Shown: piece by piece, positions 54,598-61,914 of the stretch | Layout: each line of letters starts with the position of its first letter | How positions within the stretch are numbered: the stretch's first letter is position 1 | Origin: Rhodothermia bacterium | Lineage (GTDB): Bacteria > Bacteroidota > Rhodothermia > Rhodothermales > UBA2364 | Assembly (NCBI GenBank): GCA_017303715.1 | Contig: JAFLBZ010000001.1 | Span: 62,001-126,000 of the forward strand | Direction of reading: 5' to 3' | Length of the DNA stretch: 64,000 nucleotides | Program-made: the position numbers and the translations under genes | Notes under the pieces: generated by a model | Seen by the model: only the letters and a program-made list of their open reading frames with translations | Databases searched by the model: none | What the model was told of the DNA's origin: nothing

Positions 54598-55407
54598 CTA
54601 ATCGTTTCCGATTGTTGAAATGGGTCTTGGCCGGATCCGCCGTGCGAACACAAATTGCTCTTTTTGGCGTGCAGAAAAATACGGGGATTTTGGATCAAGG
54701 CTATTCCGACGAACATATCCGGACGCATGAATAAACAGGTGATCGCCCTCATAAAGTGCCACATGGGTAATGCGTCCTTCTGGATTGTTGCTAAAGAATA
54801 GCCAATCTCCACGCGCCAAAAGCCCAATTTCTGGTGGAATAGCTGCTCCAAAACGTGCCTGCATGTAGGAATCTCGCGGCAAAGACAGGCCACTTAAAAG
54901 AGCCGAAGTGTGCGTAAGTCCTGAACAATCAACACCATACACACTCCTTCCGCCCCACAAATACGGGACTTCCAAGAGTTTTTCGGCTTGGTGTAATACT
55001 TGTTCTTCAAAGGGGCGTGTAGTTTTGGGCGATTGCGGTTCTTGATACGGCTCGAACCGTCTGCCATCGGGCAAAAACCAATGATTGCCCTCACGGAACA
55101 AGACCCCAGCCATAGGAACACGCACCTCATGGCCTTTGGCATCGCCATCTACAAATCGGTTTTGGATGCGGAACAAATTGGCGTCTTGCAGATGGTCGGG
55201 CAACGGAATGACCATGAAGGCACTCACAAAGCCACGATAACGGTCTGTTTGGGTCTCAATTTCCAACCACATGGGGTCTGGTATGTCCACAACCCGAGCC
55301 GCCTCACCAAGGAGCATTTGATTCACCATTTCGGCGTCGTCTCCGCCAGATTGACGAATGGGTACATAGGCCGTTCTCGCCACCACCATTTGTTCAGGGT
55401 AAAACAT
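54598..55407 (-). CDS. NlpC/P60 cysteine peptidase with SH3-like N-terminus
   Basis: A 269-aa predicted peptidoglycan endopeptidase that would cut gamma-D-Glu-diamino acid bonds, like the YkfC/dipeptidyl-peptidase VI group. The N-terminal 110 residues look like bacterial SH3 domains (ARVVDIPDPMWLEIETQTD). The catalytic triad is Cys161 (GVDCSGL), His215 (ITHVALYE) and His227 (FIHASG). No signal peptide is obvious, so it may recycle cytoplasmic cell-wall peptides. It begins 11 bases after the dehydrogenase E1 stop and is probably co-transcribed. Confidence 0.9.
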   Translation of the reverse strand: MFYPEQMVVARTAYVPIRQSGGDDAEMVNQMLLGEAARVVDIPDPMWLEIETQTDRYRGFVSAFMVIPLPDHLQDANLFRIQNRFVDGDAKGHEVRVPMAGVLFREGNHWFLPDGRRFEPYQEPQSPKTTRPFEEQVLHQAEKLLEVPYLWGGRSVYGVDCSGLTHTSALLSGLSLPRDSYMQARFGAAIPPEIGLLARGDWLFFSNNPEGRITHVALYEGDHLFIHASGYVRRNSLDPKSPYFSARQKEQFVFARRIRPRPISTIGND

Positions 55408-55418
55408 TTGCCTCCAGA

Positions 55419-57422
55419 TTAGTACGCCAATAAGTTGTTTAAGGACTGCCGCAAACGTGCCTTTGCCGCATAGACCTCTTGCTCAATTTGTGTTGAAAAG
55501 GCAATTGGGAAATTGGCTCCGGTAACCCGTTTTGGTGGCGCATCCAAATGTTCAAACGCCGTCTCGATGACTTCTGAGGTAATCTCGGCACCAAATCCGC
55601 CCGTCCCATGAGCTTCATGCAAAACCAAAAGCCGGTTTGTTTTGCGAACAGATGCCAAAACGGTCTCACGATCCCAAGGAACCAAAGTTCGCAAATCAAT
55701 GACTTCTACTAACTTGCCCTCTTTTGCCCAAAATGCAGCCTCCTCCACAGCCCAGCGCGTCCCCAATCCCCACGTTACAAGTGTGGCAGCATCGCCAACG
55801 TGAAGGATCCGTGCTTTGCCAATGGGCGTAAAATAGTCGCCATCGGGCAAAGATCCTTTTTCGTTTCGGTACAAAAATTTGTGTTCAAAAACCAAGACCG
55901 GATTCGGCTCTACGATCGCGGCCATGAGCAAGCCTTTTGCATCAGCAGGCGTGGCCGGAACCACAACTTTGAGTCCGGGAACATGGCAAAACCACGCTTC
56001 TGGTGATTGGCTGTGGAAGGGTCCCGCGCCAATATAACCACCGAATGGCGCACGAATAGTCACGTTTACAGGTGCACCCCAACGATAATGCGTTGTGGCC
56101 AAGTTGTTGACGATCTGGTTAAACCCGCAAGAGATAAAATCGGCATATTGCATTTCCACCACCGGTTTAAAGCCTTCTAAGGCCAAGCCAAGCGCCGCAC
56201 CCAAAACACCACTCTCCATAATGGGTGTATTTCTTACCCGTTCTAAACCAAATTCCTTCGCAAAGCCTTCGGTTACTTTAAACACGCCACCATAGCCCGC
56301 AATGTCTTGCCCCATCAAAAGTACCTTTTCGTCTTTTTGCATGGCAAGCCGTAGTGCATCAGTTACGCCATCAATAAATCTTTTTTCTGGCGCATCGGGT
56401 GGCAGCTCCATTATTGGTCGTGTAGGAGAAGGAGCATAGACATCGGTCAATTCCTTTTCCAAAGTGCTTTTTACTTCTGGCTGGTCTAAAGCGAAGCGAA
56501 CTGCAACCTCAATTTCGGCAAGCAAATGATCTTCTATTTCCTTCAAATCGGTTTCGGATAAGCCTTTTATCTCAAGAATTTGTTTTTTGAAACGTTGGAT
56601 TGGATCTTTTTGTGACCATTCTTCAAACAAGTGAGGTGGTACGTATTTCACGCCAGAGGCTTCCTCGTGCCCGCGCATACGGAAGGTTTTCATCTCTAAG
56701 AGTGTCGGTCCGCCGCCAGCTCGCGCCGTTTTTGCGGCATTTTCTATTGCACTAATGACAGCCATTAAGTCGTTACCATCAACCGAATGACCGGGCATTC
56801 CATAACCAAACGCGGCATCAGCCAAGTTTTCTACCGGAATAACTTCCTGTGTAGGCGTGGAAAGGCCATAACCATTGTTTTCTATGACAAAAATAACGGG
56901 CAGTTTCCAAGCTGCGGCCAAGCTAAGTGCTTCGTGGAAATCACCTTCGCGGGTAGCTCCTTCCCCCACAAAAGCGAGGGCTACTTTTTGCGAGCCTTCC
57001 AATTTTGTCGCCAAACCAAAGCCGCACGCAACGGGTAACATAGCGGCAAGGTGTGAAATCATCCCTACAATACGGTGATCCAATTTGCCAAAATGAAAGG
57101 TACGGTCTCGGCCATTTGTAAAGCCACCTTCTTTGCCCATCAACTGACAAAACAAGGGTTTAAGCGCAATACCTCTTGTGGTAAAAACGCCCAAATTGCG
57201 GTGCATGGGCAAGACCACATCATCCGGCGTGAGGCCCAAAACAGCCCCGACCGCAATGGCTTCTTGTCCATAACCGCTGAACCATTTGGTAATGCGGCCT
57301 TGACGGATAAGCCGAAGCATTTTTTCTTCGATAAGACGTGGTGTGACGAGTTTTTGATACAACAACAATGCCGAGGTTTTCTGAATGTCCTTTGGCAGGT
57401 GTTTATAAGGATCTTTAATCAT
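55419..57422 (-). CDS. 2-oxoacid dehydrogenase E1, alpha and beta parts fused (thiamine diphosphate)
   Basis: A 667-aa protein. The N-terminal half is E1-alpha with the ThDP/Mg motif GEGATREGDFHEAL ending in NNGYG (Gly153, Asn183). The C-terminal half from about residue 340 (VTDALRLAMQ, then GQDIAGYGGVF) is E1-beta with ESGVLGAALG. The alpha-beta fusion and sequence style match branched-chain 2-oxoacid or acetoin dehydrogenase E1. E2 and E3 genes are not in the window. The start at ATG 57422 is used instead of a GTG at 57443. The partner substrate is uncertain. Confidence 0.93.
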   Translation of the reverse strand: MIKDPYKHLPKDIQKTSALLLYQKLVTPRLIEEKMLRLIRQGRITKWFSGYGQEAIAVGAVLGLTPDDVVLPMHRNLGVFTTRGIALKPLFCQLMGKEGGFTNGRDRTFHFGKLDHRIVGMISHLAAMLPVACGFGLATKLEGSQKVALAFVGEGATREGDFHEALSLAAAWKLPVIFVIENNGYGLSTPTQEVIPVENLADAAFGYGMPGHSVDGNDLMAVISAIENAAKTARAGGGPTLLEMKTFRMRGHEEASGVKYVPPHLFEEWSQKDPIQRFKKQILEIKGLSETDLKEIEDHLLAEIEVAVRFALDQPEVKSTLEKELTDVYAPSPTRPIMELPPDAPEKRFIDGVTDALRLAMQKDEKVLLMGQDIAGYGGVFKVTEGFAKEFGLERVRNTPIMESGVLGAALGLALEGFKPVVEMQYADFISCGFNQIVNNLATTHYRWGAPVNVTIRAPFGGYIGAGPFHSQSPEAWFCHVPGLKVVVPATPADAKGLLMAAIVEPNPVLVFEHKFLYRNEKGSLPDGDYFTPIGKARILHVGDAATLVTWGLGTRWAVEEAAFWAKEGKLVEVIDLRTLVPWDRETVLASVRKTNRLLVLHEAHGTGGFGAEITSEVIETAFEHLDAPPKRVTGANFPIAFSTQIEQEVYAAKARLRQSLNNLLAY

Positions 57423-57442
57423 CGGTTTTAGGGGACAATACA

Positions 57443-57476
57443 CGAAAACCGGAAGATACCAAAAGCCCTTCCGGTT
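57443..57476 (-). terminator. Terminator of the M36 peptidase gene
   Basis: AACCGGAAG (57447-57455) pairs perfectly with CTTCCGGTT (57468-57476). On the minus strand a short T run follows. It lies between the peptidase stop and the E1 start. Confidence 0.75.
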
Positions 57477-57506
57477 GTGATATAGAGAAGATGAAGAGCA
57501 AATGCG

Positions 57507-60476
57507 CTATCGTAGAAGTACCATTTTTTGCACCTCCGAAAAGTCCTCTCCAACAATCCGGCAGAAATAAACACCATTTGGCAGCGCGGCTCTTTCCACT
57601 TTTACGGTTTGCCATTCACCTCCTTGAACCACACCACTAAACACCTCGCCCACATGCCGGCCCAAGAGGTCGTGCAGCGTCACGTTTACTTTTTGCGGTT
57701 TGGCCACCCGAAAACGCAGATTGGCTTGTTGTTTAAATGGATTGGGCCAAATCTTTTCCATTTCGTGGGTAATGGGGAGTGCGGGGCGCTCGGCGTCAAC
57801 AGGCGTACTGAAGACAACCATAAAGTTTGTTTTGGTGCACACTTGGTCTCCCTCATGAGATGTTAGACAAACTTCGGAGGCTAAAGTCGCCTGATCTGCA
57901 ATTAAAACATCGTCCACATGCCAGCCTTGTATGCCTGTCACAATATCGCTCGCAAACCGGAATCGTACCAGAATGGACTGATCAATGTAGCTGCTTAAAT
58001 CGGCAACGCTGTTCAAGTATTTTTGGGATGAACCCGTAAACGCATTTCGGTTGGTTAACGGTGTAGCGAAGGTAGAGGTTATTTTCCCGTTGTAGCCATT
58101 GGTCATCCACTTTGAATCCAAATCTTGCCAATTATTGCCACCATCTACCGAGACTTCTACTACACCACCGTCGCTATAAAATTCTGTATTGTAATAATGC
58201 CAAAAGCTCAAGATCGGGCTTCCCGCCTGTAATTTGATGGGCTTGGCCAAGGTCAACGTCAAGTCTGTTGCTTCCCCTTGGTTCTGAACAAATGCACTGC
58301 TCTTGCCACTATGAGGCTGCATCAAATTAGCCGTCCAACCAAAATTGCGGGCATCTTTTGGCGCAACCCATTGGCTAAGCCCCTGTTCAAAATCATCTGC
58401 GACATAACGTTTGCCTGTTTGGTTTTGTAATCTCACCACAAATGAACACGTTTTAAACCCAAATGCCGCCAGATCGCCAATGGAGAGTACAAGTTTTCCA
58501 TCGAGCAAACTCGTCGGACAAGTTGTATTTCCATCCTGATAAACCATATCGCTTGGCAATGAAACCGTGACTTTCACATTGGATTTTGTTTGTGAACTGT
58601 TGTTGTTAATCTCCACCTTCATTTCGGCATCTTTGTCAAAATTGAGGGATGACTCCTCGGCTTGATAAACGATATGGAGTCCTTTTGCAGGCAAAGTATA
58701 GCCACGATTCACCAGAATCTGATACACTTGATCCATTTGTGCAGCCGATGCGCCCATCAAGCGGAGTACCAAATAAAACGCATTAAAATAATCGTTTTGG
58801 TTGGAGTCCCGATTGGTCATCCCGACGGCGGTAAGTGCGGCTTTATCGGTCAACGTCCGTCCTAAAATAGGCCATATTTCCATCAATGTAGCAGAAAGGA
58901 TTTGCCCATTTCGCTCACGGAGGGATCCGCCAGTACTTACAATGCCACTTGGGAAGGTATTGGGGTAAAGGGTGGTACGCCCCGTCCAAAAAGGGTTGTG
59001 CCCATCCCACCGAAACACATGGTGGTAAGAAGCCTCTGTTGACGCCCAAGGCTGCACCGTCCAAATGTAGGACTGTGTCCAATAGTCTGCAAAACCTTCC
59101 GCAAGCCCATCGTTCGTCGCATTTGAGATGCTCCCCAACGTCATACGGTCATGCAAGGCGTGGGCTGTTTCGTGCCAAACTACACCTGCATCCTCGGCAT
59201 CGTCCACACCACCTTCTCCAAAAACCAAGAACCCCGTAGAAGGATCGTACTGAGAATTATCACTTCCATTCAAAGCACTTGCATCAAACCATTGGGTGGT
59301 GGAATTACCCGTGTGGCGATTTGGGATAGAGAAACCCAATGTCTCTGCTGTATATCGCAGGTTTTTATCTATGTGATAATATGCGTTGACGGCCTCAAAC
59401 ATATCTTCGGTGCGCGTCGTCGAAAAATCATTACTGCTTTGTTCGAACAAGCCCTTAAATGGTGCGCCTGTATCCGCAATCCACGCATATTTACCGCGTA
59501 GGAAATATTGCCCATTTTCTAAGGAAAGGTCATTCAGCACCACGTCTTTGAGTTGTGCACTGAGTTCCGGCGAGTCGGCATCGTTGTTATCTGACAAGCC
59601 CGGAGCGCCATAAAGTTGCTTGGCAGAAGTCACAGGATCGGGATCAAAGACTTTACCCATGCCTTCCACAAATCGTTGCGTACCAATGACCCTTACCGTA
59701 CTTTCGGTGTTGGTAAACGGTAAGGCCACCTCCTTTTTTGTCATGGCGACTAATGCTTTTGCTTCCAAAATGGCTTCGTGGGAATGTTTGCATTTCACGG
59801 CCAGCGATTCTTTTTGAAGGACGTCTCCCCGCTCGGCGGAAATCCAAACGGCCCAATAGTGTTGGTGTTCGGGGTGGTACACCTCCACCCGACGGGCTTC
59901 TACCCAAATACCAGCAGCATCAATCACCCAAACGGAAGTGGCTCTTACCGGAAATCCGGGGGTTTCCTCATTTTCATCACGGAGAATTGCAGCCCTTGCA
60001 ACTGCATCCTCGCGTGCCAATCGCCGCCGAAGAGGTCGCTTCTGGGTCTCCATATTTTTGGGGACGGATTTAAAGGAAGAGGTGGTAAAAAGTACCTCCC
60101 CGCCATGCGTGATGGTCACGACGACTTCGCCGCCTTCAACGGCAATTCCTTGAAAGACTTGCTGAAATCGCACGGCTTGTCCAAACGGCAAAGTCGTGTG
60201 ACCAAGATATTCGAGCATATCCTCAGGTAGTTTAGGCATCCCAAAGAGTTGGGCGGAGCGTTCATTTATATACGCCCGAGCTTGATCCTGTGGTGTTCCG
60301 GCTTGTGCGGCATAACGGCTTGAATAAAGTGCGCGTGGCAAACCAGAAGCCGCGTCATACCGTCCAGAACCGTTTATTTTTGGGTTCTGCTGTGCCTGCA
60401 CATCAGAAAAATGGAGGAACAACGCCAAGCAAGAAAAAAGCCTTAAGGCATATATTCTCTTTAAGTTGTAGATCAT
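57507..60476 (-). CDS. Secreted M36 (fungalysin-like) zinc metallopeptidase with T9SS sorting domain
   Basis: A 989-aa exported peptidase. The signal peptide is LRLFSCLALFLHFSDVQAQ, and ATG 60476 is used rather than a TTG at 60497. Next come a thermolysin-type propeptide (FTP-like, about residues 40-200) and the catalytic domain with HETAH (His435, Glu436, His439) and the third ligand in GLAEGFADYW. A MAM/immune-inhibitor-A-like beta domain follows around residues 700-860. The last 85 residues (WPNPFKQQANLRF, then PNGVYFCRI) are a T9SS type A sorting signal. It should be cell-surface or extracellular. It starts 4 bases after the stop of the haem/copper lipoprotein gene. Confidence 0.93.
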   Translation of the reverse strand: MIYNLKRIYALRLFSCLALFLHFSDVQAQQNPKINGSGRYDAASGLPRALYSSRYAAQAGTPQDQARAYINERSAQLFGMPKLPEDMLEYLGHTTLPFGQAVRFQQVFQGIAVEGGEVVVTITHGGEVLFTTSSFKSVPKNMETQKRPLRRRLAREDAVARAAILRDENEETPGFPVRATSVWVIDAAGIWVEARRVEVYHPEHQHYWAVWISAERGDVLQKESLAVKCKHSHEAILEAKALVAMTKKEVALPFTNTESTVRVIGTQRFVEGMGKVFDPDPVTSAKQLYGAPGLSDNNDADSPELSAQLKDVVLNDLSLENGQYFLRGKYAWIADTGAPFKGLFEQSSNDFSTTRTEDMFEAVNAYYHIDKNLRYTAETLGFSIPNRHTGNSTTQWFDASALNGSDNSQYDPSTGFLVFGEGGVDDAEDAGVVWHETAHALHDRMTLGSISNATNDGLAEGFADYWTQSYIWTVQPWASTEASYHHVFRWDGHNPFWTGRTTLYPNTFPSGIVSTGGSLRERNGQILSATLMEIWPILGRTLTDKAALTAVGMTNRDSNQNDYFNAFYLVLRLMGASAAQMDQVYQILVNRGYTLPAKGLHIVYQAEESSLNFDKDAEMKVEINNNSSQTKSNVKVTVSLPSDMVYQDGNTTCPTSLLDGKLVLSIGDLAAFGFKTCSFVVRLQNQTGKRYVADDFEQGLSQWVAPKDARNFGWTANLMQPHSGKSSAFVQNQGEATDLTLTLAKPIKLQAGSPILSFWHYYNTEFYSDGGVVEVSVDGGNNWQDLDSKWMTNGYNGKITSTFATPLTNRNAFTGSSQKYLNSVADLSSYIDQSILVRFRFASDIVTGIQGWHVDDVLIADQATLASEVCLTSHEGDQVCTKTNFMVVFSTPVDAERPALPITHEMEKIWPNPFKQQANLRFRVAKPQKVNVTLHDLLGRHVGEVFSGVVQGGEWQTVKVERAALPNGVYFCRIVGEDFSEVQKMVLLR

Positions 60477-60480
60477 AAGT

Positions 60481-61827
60481 TTAATAAAAATAACCAAATA
60501 AGATCATCATTTCATCATCGGCAGTAAGCCCAAAAGAAATTGCATTGTTCGTTGTATTGTCATATGTGGCTTCTAAACGCAATTTAGTTCCAGCCTCCAG
60601 AATGAGCGGATCGTTAAACGTAAGAATAGGGGGATGCTCCCAATCATCTGCAAAATAGACCATTTTACCATTATTTGCCCCGCCCTCCACAAACACCTTG
60701 AAGGCCGTCATGTATTGGTGGGCATGGCTAAAGAGCATAATGATTCGGGTTTGTTTGTTAAAAGTGAAGGTTTTCTGTAGGGTCGTTTTTTGTTTTGGGG
60801 GCAAAAAGATACTTGTATTGTTCAGGTCTAAGATATTGGCCTCATACTTTACTTGGCTTTTATCCACCGTATGTAGGTTTGCATAAACCTCCCCTGTAAT
60901 GCTTTCTTTGCCCCGATTCACATAGTGGGAATTTAGGTCAAAGCCCGTATTTGCTGGCATTTTCAGCGCTACCCCTTCCGGAAAGGTGTAATCAAGACGT
61001 GGCCATTGCGTTCCACCAAAAAAGGTATGGTATTGCATGGGCGCAGCATTTAGCATATTAAAACCGCCATTTGCATCCCAAAGATCCCTGATTACTCCCT
61101 CTTTTGGCATGATTGAACTAGGGGTATTGGCCCTAAAATTATAGATCAAAAAGTGATGGCTTCCGGCACGCATTTCAATCTCAAACCGCTTCACATAGGT
61201 ATCCGCTATATTTCCCACTTTCTGAAAAACAAAAAACTCGCGGTTAAAGTTTGGGGCAACGTCAAAAGGCCCAAGTTTTAGTTGATAACCCTGTGCTGGC
61301 TTTTCTAATGGGCGGAATGCGGGACGTTCATAACGCCTTGTATCCTCCAAAACCTTTAAGTCCACCACCTTTCCTACTTTTGGCGCACCTGCCACAATCC
61401 ATTGACGGAGTAATTCCAATTCGCCATTTGTAAGTGGATCACCTCCAAGTGGCATTAATGCGCCGTAATTTGGATGATCATTATAAAAATGGTCTTCATC
61501 TGGATAATTGACCTTTTCCCAAAAATAGCTTCTGTACAAACTGGGCAACCCTTGTGTACCTACCATTTCTAATCCATCTTTTTTGGCGGAGGCATTTTTC
61601 ACCTGACTGTTCACCGTCTCCTCGTAAGCCAAATCTTCTGTGAGTATCAAACCAGACTGTTCCGCAAAACTAGAACCAGCAACGTGGCAATTGGCACATT
61701 TTGGGGTTAAAATGCGGGTTTGGATAGAGCGCCATGTGGTTGAATCGTCAAATTCATCTACATTCTTGACATCACAGCCCATCAGAAGGAGCGCAAAGAG
61801 GAAAAAAAACAAAGCGTTTGACTTCAT
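60481..61827 (-). CDS. Lipoprotein with haem-binding and copper type II monooxygenase-like domains
   Basis: A 448-aa lipoprotein (lipobox LLMGC, Cys18). The N-terminal half binds haem c: CxxCH at Cys44-Cys47-His48 and a likely axial Met125 in ALMPLGG. The C-terminal half resembles the copper ascorbate-dependent monooxygenase (PHM/DBM) fold: paired His224-His225 (AGSHHFL), His267, His301 (SHYVNR), His368/His370 (FSHAHQ) and Met440 in DDEMMILFGYFY. In PHM these positions hold the two copper sites. The haem may feed electrons to the copper (inference). Substrate is unknown. It is coupled, 4 bases apart, to the M36 peptidase. Confidence 0.75.
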   Translation of the reverse strand: MKSNALFFFLFALLLMGCDVKNVDEFDDSTTWRSIQTRILTPKCANCHVAGSSFAEQSGLILTEDLAYEETVNSQVKNASAKKDGLEMVGTQGLPSLYRSYFWEKVNYPDEDHFYNDHPNYGALMPLGGDPLTNGELELLRQWIVAGAPKVGKVVDLKVLEDTRRYERPAFRPLEKPAQGYQLKLGPFDVAPNFNREFFVFQKVGNIADTYVKRFEIEMRAGSHHFLIYNFRANTPSSIMPKEGVIRDLWDANGGFNMLNAAPMQYHTFFGGTQWPRLDYTFPEGVALKMPANTGFDLNSHYVNRGKESITGEVYANLHTVDKSQVKYEANILDLNNTSIFLPPKQKTTLQKTFTFNKQTRIIMLFSHAHQYMTAFKVFVEGGANNGKMVYFADDWEHPPILTFNDPLILEAGTKLRLEATYDNTTNNAISFGLTADDEMMILFGYFY

Positions 61828-61914
61828 ATATTCATTATTTTAAAGTGATACCGTAAAAACCAGTCTGTAATCAATGAAGGCGTGTAAATGCCCCAATTTT
61901 TCATTTCTATTATT

